NCBI GenBank assembly: GCA_964625275.1
Contig: CAZVBH010000008.1
Location: 1 to 43,339, forward strand
Source of the DNA: UBA3775 sp964625275
GTDB lineage: Bacteria; Bacillota; Clostridia; Lachnospirales; Lachnospiraceae
Length of the DNA stretch: 43,339 bases
Reading direction: 5' to 3'
A program made the translations under genes and the position numbers. This document shows, one piece after another, positions 14,113-22,457 of this stretch; position 1 is the first letter of the stretch, and every line of letters begins with the position of its first letter. The notes below the pieces were generated by a model, which saw nothing but the letters and a program-made list of their open reading frames with translations, was not told the DNA's origin and made no database searches.

Positions 14113-15045
14113 TTATGCAATATAGCTCCTAATAATCATCATGTTTCCTTCAAATGTATACTCTCCGAAGTCGGCCGGAATGATGAAGTGGTCGCCTTTC
14201 TTGATTGGTACTCCGTTAATCGTTCCTTCTCCTTCGCAGACACTTACATTCATGAATGGATCTTCCATATCGAAGGTTATGTTGCCTTTTACTTCCAGCT
14301 TTTCAACTGAATAATACTGGCAGGTAATGAAATGTGTGATTATGCAGTCACCCAAATCACTTACTACTGCATCAGATGCATCAGCCGGTACAAATGGAGC
14401 TTTTATTACATCAATGCTCTGCTGTACATGAAGCTGTCTTGGCTTTCCGTTCTGAAGTCTGTCATAGTCATAAACTCTGTAGGTAATGTCACTGTTTTGC
14501 TGAGTTTCAAGAATAACTGTTCCACCTTTGATTGCATGAAGGCAGCCTGGGTTTATCTGGAAGAAATCTCCCTTATGTACAGGAATTTCTCTGATAAATT
14601 CGCCCCATCTTTTATTATTAATCATGTCAGCGACTTCTGCTGAGTCCTTTGCGTTGTGACCGATTACAATTGAGGTATTCTCTTCACAATCAAGGATGTA
14701 CCAACATTCCATTTTGCCCAGTGAGCCATTTTCATTGGCTTTTGCATAAGCATCATCCGGATGAACCTGGATACTTAAATCATCCTTTGCATCAATTATT
14801 TTTATGAGTAATGGAAAACGATCACCACTTACATTTCCGAAAAGCTCTCTGTGTTCATTCCAAAGCTCGCTCAAGGTCTTTCCTGCGAACTCACCATTTG
14901 CAACTACACAGTCACCATTTGGATGAGCGCTGATTGCCCAGCACTCACCTGTATCATCGCCCGGTATTTCATAACCGAAGCTTCTTAATTTGTTACCGCC
15001 CCAAATCATTTCTTTAAAAACGGGTTTTAAAAATATAAGGTCCAT
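14113..15045 (-). CDS. manA: mannose-6-phosphate isomerase, class I
   Basis: This 310-aa enzyme interconverts mannose-6-phosphate and fructose-6-phosphate, delivering mannan-derived sugar to glycolysis. It begins LIFLKPVFKEMIWGGNKLRS, the usual start of the short Firmicutes type I enzyme. Zinc ligands are visible in SIQVHPDDAYA near residue 97 and in the GKMECWYIL strand, with a further His in GCLHAIKGGTVILETQQNSD near residue 170. The start has an AAGGAGA site and lies 24 bp downstream of the GH5 gene. It is the final metabolic step of the mannose branch encoded just upstream (epimerase, GH130, mutase). Confidence 0.95.
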   Translation of the reverse strand: MDLIFLKPVFKEMIWGGNKLRSFGYEIPGDDTGECWAISAHPNGDCVVANGEFAGKTLSELWNEHRELFGNVSGDRFPLLIKIIDAKDDLSIQVHPDDAYAKANENGSLGKMECWYILDCEENTSIVIGHNAKDSAEVADMINNKRWGEFIREIPVHKGDFFQINPGCLHAIKGGTVILETQQNSDITYRVYDYDRLQNGKPRQLHVQQSIDVIKAPFVPADASDAVVSDLGDCIITHFITCQYYSVEKLEVKGNITFDMEDPFMNVSVCEGEGTINGVPIKKGDHFIIPADFGEYTFEGNMMIIRSYIA

Positions 15046-15069
15046 AATTTCTCCTTTTATAAGTTGTCT

Positions 15070-16320
15070 TTAAGAATTGAAGTGGAAATCAGAATCATAC
15101 CATGCATTTAACATTCCTTCTACAATGCCTGTATAGAGACAGTCATTAAAGCTTCTTCTGATAAGACCAAAGGTCTCTCCACTTGTGAAAGCATTGTTAT
15201 CCCACCAAAGGAATGGTACTTTGTAGAAGGCAGCCTTTTGTGCAAAATATGTTGCACAGTCAATACGTGCATCAAGATTGTTATTTTTAGCCATACAGCC
15301 CATCTCACCGATTACGCATGCATGTCCACTATGTAGAATAACTTCATTAATATTCTTAAACAGTGTATCAATTGTTACAGTATCAGCTGAATTGGTTGAA
15401 TCAAACTGATCAGTACCTGCTGTATTTAATGCAAAATCATAAGGAAGATATGCATGAATTGAAAGAAGCACTCTGTCATCATCAGGCCATTCATAATTGG
15501 ACCATACGGTAGAATTTGAAGTAGCTGCATAACAAGGAACCATCAAATATCTTGTCTGATTGTAGCCTGAGCACTGACGAATTGTATCTACGAAATCAAG
15601 GCCGAGCTGATTAACGACTCTGATTGTTGATGTAGTACCATTCCAGTTATCTCCTACTCTTGGCTCATTCATACCTTCAAAGATAAGTCTTTCATCATAA
15701 TCAGCGAAGTATTCAGCAATCTGAGTCCACATTGCGCAAAGCTTTGCAGATACCTCATCATAGTGCGCTTCATCAGGAATGAGCCATCCGTCACCACCGG
15801 TATCATGATGAGTATTTATGATTACAAAAAGTCCTTCTTCAAGTGACCAGTCAACTACCTGCTTTACTCTTTCAAGCATAGCTTCATCGATATTATAATC
15901 ATCATCTACAAATTTTGCCCAGGTAATTGGAATTCTGATTGTTGTAAAGCCTAAATCAGCAACCTCCTGAATGAGCTCTTGAGAGATTTCAGGATTTCCC
16001 CAGCTTGTCTCCTGCTTGATTGGATCTGTACCGTCACCGCCGGTTGCATCAAGTGTATTACCAAGATTCCAGCCTACGCCAAGTGCAGTTGCAAACTCCT
16101 GTGCAGTCAACTCATCAAAATTATAATCATAAGCTCTGGTTGATACAATCTCGTAAACCGAATAATCTCTGTTGTCTTCCTCGGTTGTGTCAGTTGTACT
16201 ATCATTAGTAGTCTGAGTTAAATCTGAATCTGTCTTAGGATCTTCTGATTTAGAGCCACAGGCAGCAAGACTCAGTACCATGGATGAAATTAAAATAAGT
16301 GAAATAAGTTTCTTTTTCAT
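15070..16320 (-). CDS. surface lipoprotein glycoside hydrolase family 5 (subfamily 4-like) endo-beta-glucanase/mannanase
   Basis: ATG 16320 with an AAGGAG site gives 416 aa; a longer frame would start inside a palindrome and spoil the signal peptide. Residues 1-20 are a signal ending LSLAA before lipobox Cys21, followed by a Thr/Asp-rich linker to about residue 50. The catalytic barrel starts with GVGWNLGNTLDA, the hallmark of GH5 subfamily 4. The acid/base is Glu219 in FEGMNEP and the nucleophile is probably Glu339 in CVIGEMGC; THHD at 170-173 is also typical. Subfamily 4 acts on cellulose, glucomannan, lichenan or xyloglucan. Next to mannan-using genes, a surface endo-acting glucomannanase or xyloglucanase is likely; exact specificity is unresolved. 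Confidence 0.92.
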   Translation of the reverse strand: MKKKLISLILISSMVLSLAACGSKSEDPKTDSDLTQTTNDSTTDTTEEDNRDYSVYEIVSTRAYDYNFDELTAQEFATALGVGWNLGNTLDATGGDGTDPIKQETSWGNPEISQELIQEVADLGFTTIRIPITWAKFVDDDYNIDEAMLERVKQVVDWSLEEGLFVIINTHHDTGGDGWLIPDEAHYDEVSAKLCAMWTQIAEYFADYDERLIFEGMNEPRVGDNWNGTTSTIRVVNQLGLDFVDTIRQCSGYNQTRYLMVPCYAATSNSTVWSNYEWPDDDRVLLSIHAYLPYDFALNTAGTDQFDSTNSADTVTIDTLFKNINEVILHSGHACVIGEMGCMAKNNNLDARIDCATYFAQKAAFYKVPFLWWDNNAFTSGETFGLIRRSFNDCLYTGIVEGMLNAWYDSDFHFNS

Positions 16321-16351
16321 AAGTCTCCTTAAAGTCTTGTGATAATTATTA

Positions 16352-16437
16352 AAGCTTAACCTGCAAACAGTTTTACTGATAAGCGAACTCACCACTTGAG
16401 CCATAAGTTTATCAAATACTGTTTGCAAGTTAAACTT
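16352..16437. repeat. 86-bp imperfect palindrome before the GH5 gene
   Basis: Arms of 20 nt (16352-16371 and 16418-16437) match at 18 positions around the core TGCAAACAGT. Inner matches continue the symmetry (GATAAGC/GTTTATC and CTCA/TGAG). It lies 32 bp upstream of the GH5 start codon, in the gap after the phosphohexomutase gene. It could form a long leader hairpin, a processing site, or be a small inserted element. Confidence 0.75.
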
Positions 16438-16460
16438 AATGCCAATTAATGGCTAACTAT

Positions 16461-18185
16461 TTATTTTGCAAGCTCCATAAGTGCTGCTGTAAGTGAAGCA
16501 AGCTTCTTATCAGCATCATCAAAGCTTGTACCCTTAACACCAATATAGAACTTAATCTTTGGCTCAGTTCCAGAAGGTCTTACGCATACCCATGCATCAT
16601 CAGTAAGGTCGAAGTAAAGAACGTTTGACTTTCTGAGTCCCGTTGGCTTTACATTGCCTGTCTTAAGATCTGTAATTGTATCCTTCTGATAATCTCTAAA
16701 GGAAACAACCTCATAACCGCCAAGTTCCTTTGGAGGATTAGATCTGATGTTTTCCATCATTGACTTAATCTTCTCTGCACCCTCAATTCCCTTAAGGGTG
16801 ATTGTTTCAAGTCCTTCTCTGAAGAAGCCATACTTTTTATAGATTTCCATCATCTGATCCCAGAGTGAAAGTCCTTTTGTATAATAGTAAGCTGCTGCTT
16901 CACAAAGTGCCATAACAGCAACAACTGCATCCTTATCTCTTGCATGTGTTCCTACGAGGCAGCCATAGCTTTCCTCGAAACCAAATTCATAGGTTCCTTT
17001 ACCTGTATCTTCTGCAATTTTAATAAGCTCACCGATGAACTTAAAGCCTGTAAGACATTCCTTGAGGTCTACACCATAAGCAGCAGCAACCTTATCTGCC
17101 ATATTTGTTGATACGATTGTCTTTACGATGAAGCTGTCATCCTTGAGTGCATTCTGAGCCTTCTTCATTGAAAGAAGATATTCACAGATAACCATACCTG
17201 ACATGTTTCCTGTAAAGGATCTGTACTCACCTGTTGCACTGTCCTTTGCATAAACACCGAGTCTGTCGGCATCAGGATCTGTTGCAAGAACGATATCGGC
17301 ATCTACTTCCTTAGCAAGCTTAAGTGCAAGCTCAAAGGCTGAAGCATTTTCAGGATTAGGGCTTACTACTGTTGGGAAGTTGCCATCAGGAAGCTCCTGC
17401 TCCTTAACAACATAAACATTCTGGAAACCAATTTCCTTTAAAATTCTTCTAACAGGAAGATTACCTGTTCCATGAAGTGGAGTATAAACAACCTTGAGAG
17501 TCTTTCCGACTTCCTTTACAAGCTCAGGCTGAACAATAAGCTTCTTAAGCTCTTCCATATATCTGTCATCAATTTCTTTGCCAATTGTATGATAGAGTCC
17601 TGATGCTACTGCATCATCATGGCTCATAATCTTAACTGTATTCCAATCTGTTACTGCATTTACCTCAGCAATAATATCTGTGTCCTTAGGTGGTGTAATC
17701 TGTGCACCATCCTCCCAGTAAACCTTGTAGCCATTATACTCTGCCGGATTGTGACTTGCAGTGATATTGATACCTGCAATACATCCAAGCTCACGAAGAG
17801 CAAATGAAACCTCAGGAGTTGGGCGAAGTGATTCAAATCTGTAAGCCTTTATTCCATTTGCGCAAAGGCAAAGAGCTACTTCTTCAGAAAATTCAATTGA
17901 CATTCTTCTTGAATCATAACCGATGGCAACACCCTTGTCCTGACCACCTTCTTTGATAATAAAGTTAGCAAGACCCTGAGTAGCTTTTCTTACAGTATAA
18001 AGATTCATTCTGTTAGTACCTGCTCCAATTATACCACGAAGTCCACCGGTACCAAATTCCAGGTCACGATAAAATCTTTCCTTAATCTCCTTGTCATCGT
18101 CCTTGATGCTTAAAAGCTCTGCCTTTGTATCTGCATCAAAGTACTCATTTTCACACCAAAACTTATAAATGTCCTTGTAATCCAT
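16461..18185 (-). CDS. phosphohexomutase (phosphoglucomutase/phosphomannomutase family)
   Basis: The 574-aa protein has all four alpha-D-phosphohexomutase signatures: the phosphoserine loop ITASHNPAEYNGYK (Ser144), the metal loop ATDPDADRLGV near residue 305, the sugar-binding GFEESYG near residue 405, and the phosphate-binding CVRPSGTEPKIKFY near residue 540. Length matches the Gram-positive PgcA-like group, which accepts glucose and mannose phosphates. Placed directly after the GH130 gene, its likely job is mannose-1-phosphate to mannose-6-phosphate, feeding ManA. The AAGGAGG ribosome-binding site is at 18190-18196. A 3 x 48-bp tandem repeat occupies its leader. Confidence 0.94.
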   Translation of the reverse strand: MDYKDIYKFWCENEYFDADTKAELLSIKDDDKEIKERFYRDLEFGTGGLRGIIGAGTNRMNLYTVRKATQGLANFIIKEGGQDKGVAIGYDSRRMSIEFSEEVALCLCANGIKAYRFESLRPTPEVSFALRELGCIAGINITASHNPAEYNGYKVYWEDGAQITPPKDTDIIAEVNAVTDWNTVKIMSHDDAVASGLYHTIGKEIDDRYMEELKKLIVQPELVKEVGKTLKVVYTPLHGTGNLPVRRILKEIGFQNVYVVKEQELPDGNFPTVVSPNPENASAFELALKLAKEVDADIVLATDPDADRLGVYAKDSATGEYRSFTGNMSGMVICEYLLSMKKAQNALKDDSFIVKTIVSTNMADKVAAAYGVDLKECLTGFKFIGELIKIAEDTGKGTYEFGFEESYGCLVGTHARDKDAVVAVMALCEAAAYYYTKGLSLWDQMMEIYKKYGFFREGLETITLKGIEGAEKIKSMMENIRSNPPKELGGYEVVSFRDYQKDTITDLKTGNVKPTGLRKSNVLYFDLTDDAWVCVRPSGTEPKIKFYIGVKGTSFDDADKKLASLTAALMELAK

Positions 18186-18200
18186 ATCTGCCTCCTTAAA

Positions 18201-18344
18201 ATTTTATATTAAGACTTAGTTGTCTTATATTCTTTAATAGTATACAAGATTTTGTATTAAGACTTAGCTGTCTTATATTCTTTAATAGTATACAAGATTT
18301 TGTATTAAGACTTAGCTGTCTTATATTCTTTAACAGTATACAAA
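18201..18344. repeat. three 48-bp tandem repeats in the phosphohexomutase leader
   Basis: Units at 18201-18248, 18249-18296 and 18297-18344 differ at only a few positions. Each contains the inverted repeat TAAGAC...GTCTTA around TTAGCT and ends near AGTATACAA. No ORF is present and identical spacers are absent, so it is not a CRISPR array. Each unit would form a small stem-loop in the transcript. Confidence 0.92.
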
Positions 18345-18363
18345 ATTTTCTAAAATAATAGTT

Positions 18364-19533
18364 TTACTTTCCAAGTAATTCTAAATTTTTAGCAATAAGC
18401 TCACATCTTTGCTTTACACAATCAGGGCTTCTGAGTGGGTCCTCCGGTGTATTGAAGATATAATCCTCAAGCTTTTTGATTGTTGTTTTAGCGACATGCA
18501 TTCTGGTATCTGATGATGCATAGTAAATAAATACATCTCCATTGTCATCTACAATTGCTCCATTTGTAAATACAACATTGGATACATCTCCGACTCTTTC
18601 GCCCTCACGAGGTCCGAGTAACATTCCTCCCGGCTCTGCAATGACTTTTGTAGGATCCTTTAAATCTGTAGCAAAGGCATAGAGTACATATCTGAGACCG
18701 GCAGCGGTATTTCTTACACCATGGGCAACATGAAGCCATCCTTTTTCAGATTTAATAGGTACGGCACCTGCTCCATTTTTAGATTCTGTGATTGTATGAT
18801 ATTTTCTGCAGCTTGTAATGATTTCTTCATCTATTACAGCATGTTCAATATCATCACAAAGACCGAAACCAATTCCACCGCCGGAACCTGTTTCAATGAA
18901 GTCATCCATTGGTCTTGTATAAAATGCATATTTGCCATTTACAAATTCAGGATGGAGAACAACATTTCTCTGCTGAGGTGAATTAAGTGTCTTGAGATTA
19001 TCAAGTCTTTCCCAGGTTTTAAGATCCTTCGTTCTAACGATGCCTGCAGCAGCAACGGCAGCAGAAAGGTCATTTACTGAGGTATCCTTGCTTTCTGAGC
19101 AAAATACGCCATAAATGTAGCCGTCTTCATGCTGGGTAAGTCGCATGTCATAAACATTGGTTTCTTCCGGACATGTGTCAGGAAGCACAACTGGATAATC
19201 CCAGAAGCGGAAATTATCAATTCCGTTGTCACTTTCAGCTACGGCGAAAAATGACTTTCTGTCATTGCCTTCGACTCTTACAACGAGATAATACTTTCCG
19301 TTTAATTTGATTGCACCTGAGTTCATGGTTGCATTTACACCGAGTCTTTCCATAAAATCAGGATTTGTATCAGCATTTAAATCATACTTCCAGAATAATG
19401 GAATATAGTCTCTTGTGATAACCGGATATTTATATTTTGTATAAATTCCGTTATAAAATTCTGATGGTTCATTTTTTCTTGTAATTATAGCTTCCTGCTT
19501 AGCAAGCTCTTCATAATATTTTGGATGAATCAT
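18364..19533 (-). CDS. GH130 4-O-beta-D-mannosyl-D-glucose phosphorylase
   Basis: The 389-aa enzyme phosphorolyses Man-beta-1,4-Glc to mannose-1-phosphate and glucose in the cytoplasm (no signal peptide). The N-terminal FYNGIYTKYKYPVITRDYIPLFWKYD region (residues 26-51) and RLGVNATMNSGAI are characteristic of GH130 subfamily 1. The proton-donor aspartate corresponds to Asp129 in NVYDMRLTQHEDG, and phosphate/substrate residues are in the RNVVLHPEF and KYHTITESKNGAGAVP regions. It lies directly downstream of a cellobiose 2-epimerase-like gene, the exact partner that makes its substrate from beta-1,4-mannobiose in Ruminococcus albus and Bacteroides fragilis. The AGAGGAA site supports the ATG at 19533. 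Confidence 0.95.
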   Translation of the reverse strand: MIHPKYYEELAKQEAIITRKNEPSEFYNGIYTKYKYPVITRDYIPLFWKYDLNADTNPDFMERLGVNATMNSGAIKLNGKYYLVVRVEGNDRKSFFAVAESDNGIDNFRFWDYPVVLPDTCPEETNVYDMRLTQHEDGYIYGVFCSESKDTSVNDLSAAVAAAGIVRTKDLKTWERLDNLKTLNSPQQRNVVLHPEFVNGKYAFYTRPMDDFIETGSGGGIGFGLCDDIEHAVIDEEIITSCRKYHTITESKNGAGAVPIKSEKGWLHVAHGVRNTAAGLRYVLYAFATDLKDPTKVIAEPGGMLLGPREGERVGDVSNVVFTNGAIVDDNGDVFIYYASSDTRMHVAKTTIKKLEDYIFNTPEDPLRSPDCVKQRCELIAKNLELLGK

Positions 19534-19600
19534 GGTTTTCCTCTTTCTATAATAAAATTTATTTAGTTTCTTTAATAAATTTTTTAACTTTTTTAATAAT

Positions 19601-19745
19601 ATTTATTTAGTTAATCATTAAAGTTCATTTAACTGCTTCAATAATATTACTTAGTTAATCATTAAAGTTCATTTAACTGCTTCAATAATGATTACTTAGT
19701 TAATTATTAAAGTTCATTTAACTGCTTCAATAATGTTGCTTAGCT
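19601..19745. repeat. 44-45-bp tandem repeats ahead of the GH130 gene
   Basis: Three units of 44, 45 and 44 bp (phase marks TTAG at 19607, 19651, 19696 and 19740) plus a degraded start of a fourth. Each includes AGTTAA...TTTAACT, able to form a hairpin. The unit is unrelated to the 48-bp array in the next gap. Confidence 0.85.
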
Positions 19746-19762
19746 TATTCAATATTATTTAC

Positions 19763-20929
19763 CTAGCTTCTTCTTATAAGCTCCATGCACATACGCCCAT
19801 TATGATATGGACACTTCCAAGGCTCTACTATTGGCTGCCTGGTTGAAGGCTCGGCATTTTCATCAAGGCACCAGAACCATTCCGAACCGGGACGTTTGTC
19901 AGTAAGCTTATTTTCAATGTAATCGAAAATATCGCAGGCTGCTTTAAGATATTTTTCATCACCGGTTTTCTGGTATGCATTATAGAAGCCGACAACTGCT
20001 TCTGCCTGTACCCACCAAATTCTGGTTGTATTATCAACGCCCTTTTCACATTCATTTAAGAGTGAATGATCTACATAAGCTCTGTCATAAATTTTAGCAG
20101 ACAGGTCTTTTGTAATTGGAGAAATTCTAGCAGTCAACTCTTCGTCGCCAAGAACCTCAAGGCAACGGTCAACAAGCCAAGCTGTTTCAATGTCATGGCC
20201 ATAGGAATGAAGGTCAATGAGTGTATTATATTCTCTGTCAAAAAATACCTCCTGACGATGGAGCTCAGGATTGTAAATCTTCTTTTCGATAACATCAAGC
20301 ATAAAGTATAATCTCTTCTTCATTGCCTCGTTGCCTGAAACTCTTACACATTCAGTATAAGCTTCAAAAACATGAAGTAAGGTATTCATGGTCTTTTCAG
20401 CCATTACACCATTTTCTGATAATTTTTCATTGGATTCAGGCTTAAAATCAATTGTAAATGCCTCAAGATAACCGAGGTCATCTGTCATTTTATTTTCAAT
20501 TATGTCTGAAAGACCGTTGGCAAGCTCAAGAGCTTCTTTGTCTCCCGTTGCTGCATAATATGTAGACAATGCATAAATAGCGAAAGCCTGGTTATAGGTA
20601 TGCTTTGTAGTATCAGAAGGAGTTCCGTCATAATTTAATGACCAGTAAATGCCTCCGTTAGTCTTATCAAAGCAGTGATTTTTCATAAATTCATAGGCAT
20701 GAGTTGCATATGGAAGAATTGATTCATCCTTTAAAGTAAGATATGCATTTGAAAAGAACCACAAAATTCTGCTGTTAAGTATACATCCCTTCACAGCCTT
20801 TTTGTCAACCTTTAAATCAAAGTCAACATAACCATAATAGCCGCCAAATTCATCATCTTTTAAATTTTCCCAAAAAGGAAGAATTACTTTTTCAAGATGA
20901 TTCTTAGCTTTTTCAGATAAAATACTCAT
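19763..20929 (-). CDS. cellobiose 2-epimerase (AGE family)
   Basis: The 388-aa (alpha/alpha)6-barrel enzyme epimerises the reducing-end glucose or mannose of beta-1,4 disaccharides; here mannobiose to mannosyl-glucose is the expected reaction. Conserved motifs in order: WFFSNAYLTL, HTYNQAFAIYALS near residue 110, LLHVFEAYT (His186), LHSYGHDIETAWL (His241, His245), RIWWVQAEAVVGF, and the C-terminal PWKCPYHNGRMCMELI (His376). His245 and His376 correspond to the catalytic pair of the family. The length equals that of Ruminococcus albus CE. It has no signal peptide and starts behind GGAGGA. The following gene is the GH130 phosphorylase that needs its product. Confidence 0.93.
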   Translation of the reverse strand: MSILSEKAKNHLEKVILPFWENLKDDEFGGYYGYVDFDLKVDKKAVKGCILNSRILWFFSNAYLTLKDESILPYATHAYEFMKNHCFDKTNGGIYWSLNYDGTPSDTTKHTYNQAFAIYALSTYYAATGDKEALELANGLSDIIENKMTDDLGYLEAFTIDFKPESNEKLSENGVMAEKTMNTLLHVFEAYTECVRVSGNEAMKKRLYFMLDVIEKKIYNPELHRQEVFFDREYNTLIDLHSYGHDIETAWLVDRCLEVLGDEELTARISPITKDLSAKIYDRAYVDHSLLNECEKGVDNTTRIWWVQAEAVVGFYNAYQKTGDEKYLKAACDIFDYIENKLTDKRPGSEWFWCLDENAEPSTRQPIVEPWKCPYHNGRMCMELIRRS

Positions 20930-20997
20930 TTAAATCCTCCAAATAAAAGTTTATATTTATTTAATGTAAATTTTAAATTTATTATTAAGTCAAATTT

Positions 20998-21125
20998 TAA
21001 TATTAAGCTAAAATAATATTAAGCTAAAATAATATTAAGCTAAAATAATATTAAGCTGTAATTAATATTAAACAAGAAATTTTAATATTAAGCTAAAATA
21101 ATATTAAGCTGTAATTAATATTAAT
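20998..21125. repeat. 16-bp AT-rich tandem repeats ahead of the epimerase gene
   Basis: The unit AATATTAAGCTAAAAT is repeated at least four times in tandem from about 20998, then broken by a variant section and resumed. Each unit contains AATATT and AGCT dyads. No ORF is present. This is the third separate tandem array in three consecutive gaps of this operon. Confidence 0.85.
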
Positions 21126-21132
21126 CTAAAGC

Positions 21133-22254
21133 CTAGTAAATAATAAAGGACACAAAATAAAAATTTTGAAGACAATTTTCAGGATAATCTTCTACTATGA
21201 TTTTCACTTCATGTGAAGCTTTTTCTGAATTGTAGCAGATGTCCTGAAGATAGAGACAGTCACCCCATTTTTCTTCAAAATTGCCATCTAGGATTGCAGC
21301 CCGCTCGCCATCTATATAAAGACCACAGATAGGTGAATTTTTATCAGGTGCTTTACAAAACTGAACAGAAAGTCCTCTAAAATCAAGCTTTGTCTTAATA
21401 TAAGCGCCTGCCTGATTAAATATTATTCCTTTTTTAAAGCAGTCTCTAGGTCCGGCCTGCTCTCTTTCATCAATCGTTACAAATTCTGACTTAAAGTCAT
21501 CACAACTTGCGACTTCATTTCTTATACGTTTAGAAGCTGCATACTTGTTGGAAGTTAATGGAGCTTCCGGATAAACTGCTTTTTCTGATTCAACATTACC
21601 GTTATTATACTGATCAAAGATTAATTCAAGAAGATTTATAATGACTGAGCTTAATAATCCATGACCTGTATTGTTAGGATGAAGATTATCAGTCGATACA
21701 TCCTTAGATGTAAAATTGCCTTTAAGAATTTCCTGATAAATGCTGTCCTTCATGCTGACAATTGGAAGGTTATAATAACGTCCTACTGCATTGTGAACCT
21801 CCTGTGCATTAACTCCGTCATCATACTGAACATTGTTAAAGGTAAATACAGCAGGCTCAGTCTTCGAGAAAATAATTTTTCTCAAAAGTCCTTCATAGGT
21901 CTCCTGAAATTTTTTATTATTTGAGTCATTAACAGAGAACTCAACAAATACAACGTCAGGTTCAAAGCTCAATACATCTTCATCAACCCTGGCAACTCCA
22001 AGCTGGGACGTGGTAGCCCCAATTCCTGCATTCACATATTTAATTTCAGCAGCAGGGAATTTTTGCTTAAACCAGTCAAATACCCTATAAGCATAGCAAA
22101 GCTCATGAACAGTTGCATGGCAATCCTGAGTAATAGAACCACCTAGAAATACAATGGTAACATTTTCCTTATCTTCAAGCTTTTTGAAAACTCTATGAAA
22201 ACGATACATATTGCCAATATTTATAATGCCTCTGTCAAAATCAGATTTAATCAT
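21133..22254 (-). CDS. SGNH-hydrolase, CE17-like mannan O-acetyl esterase
   Basis: The ATG at 22254 (373 aa) is preferred; the longer frame begins at a TTG without support. The N-terminal half is an SGNH/GDSL hydrolase: block I VFLGGSITQD with nucleophile Ser40, block II YVNAGIGATTSQLG with the oxyanion glycine, block III FVEFSVNDSN, and block V DNLHPNNTGH with the catalytic Asp/His. Residues from about 250 to the end form a separate beta-rich domain, possibly carbohydrate-binding. This order fits the CE17 family, whose Roseburia member removes 2-O-acetyl groups from manno-oligosaccharides. The lack of a signal peptide and the mannan context agree. Other acetylesterase families cannot be excluded. 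Confidence 0.8.
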   Translation of the reverse strand: MIKSDFDRGIINIGNMYRFHRVFKKLEDKENVTIVFLGGSITQDCHATVHELCYAYRVFDWFKQKFPAAEIKYVNAGIGATTSQLGVARVDEDVLSFEPDVVFVEFSVNDSNNKKFQETYEGLLRKIIFSKTEPAVFTFNNVQYDDGVNAQEVHNAVGRYYNLPIVSMKDSIYQEILKGNFTSKDVSTDNLHPNNTGHGLLSSVIINLLELIFDQYNNGNVESEKAVYPEAPLTSNKYAASKRIRNEVASCDDFKSEFVTIDEREQAGPRDCFKKGIIFNQAGAYIKTKLDFRGLSVQFCKAPDKNSPICGLYIDGERAAILDGNFEEKWGDCLYLQDICYNSEKASHEVKIIVEDYPENCLQNFYFVSFIIY

Positions 22255-22280
22255 ATGTACACCATTCTCTTTCAAAAAAA

Positions 22281-22299
22281 TTTAACAAATATATTATAC
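22281..22299 (-). promoter_or_regulatory. -10 element upstream of the esterase-epimerase-GH130 genes
   Basis: A minus-strand TATAAT (22293-22298) lies about 40 nt ahead of the esterase start and just after the terminator of the preceding operon. No good -35 is seen. The surrounding 19 bases are identical to those at the fhs promoter (13051-13069). Confidence 0.5.
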
Positions 22300-22354
22300 T
22301 TTATTTTTCACAATAAAGGTAGAGTATTTTTACTTAAAAATAGTATTTTTTAGC

Positions 22355-22385
22355 AAAAAAAAGAGCCGGCTTAAAAAGCCGGCTC
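22355..22385 (-). terminator. strong intrinsic terminator after the solute-binding protein gene
   Basis: Perfect 8-bp GC-rich stem (GAGCCGGC 22363-22370 / GCCGGCTC 22378-22385) followed on the minus strand by eight T. It ends the transport operon, so the esterase and downstream metabolic genes need their own promoter. Confidence 0.93.
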
Positions 22386-22457
22386 ATAAACATTAAATAA
22401 TATCTTATATTAATATGTTTTAAGTCAAGACTAGATTAAATATCAATAAATCTAATC

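Noticed and set aside
16321..16428. 36-codon extension of the GH5 protein
   Set aside because: It begins in the palindrome, has no ribosome-binding site, and would bury the lipoprotein signal peptide.
18201..21125. Tandem repeats considered as a CRISPR array
   Set aside because: Units abut each other with no variable spacers, and no cas genes are present.
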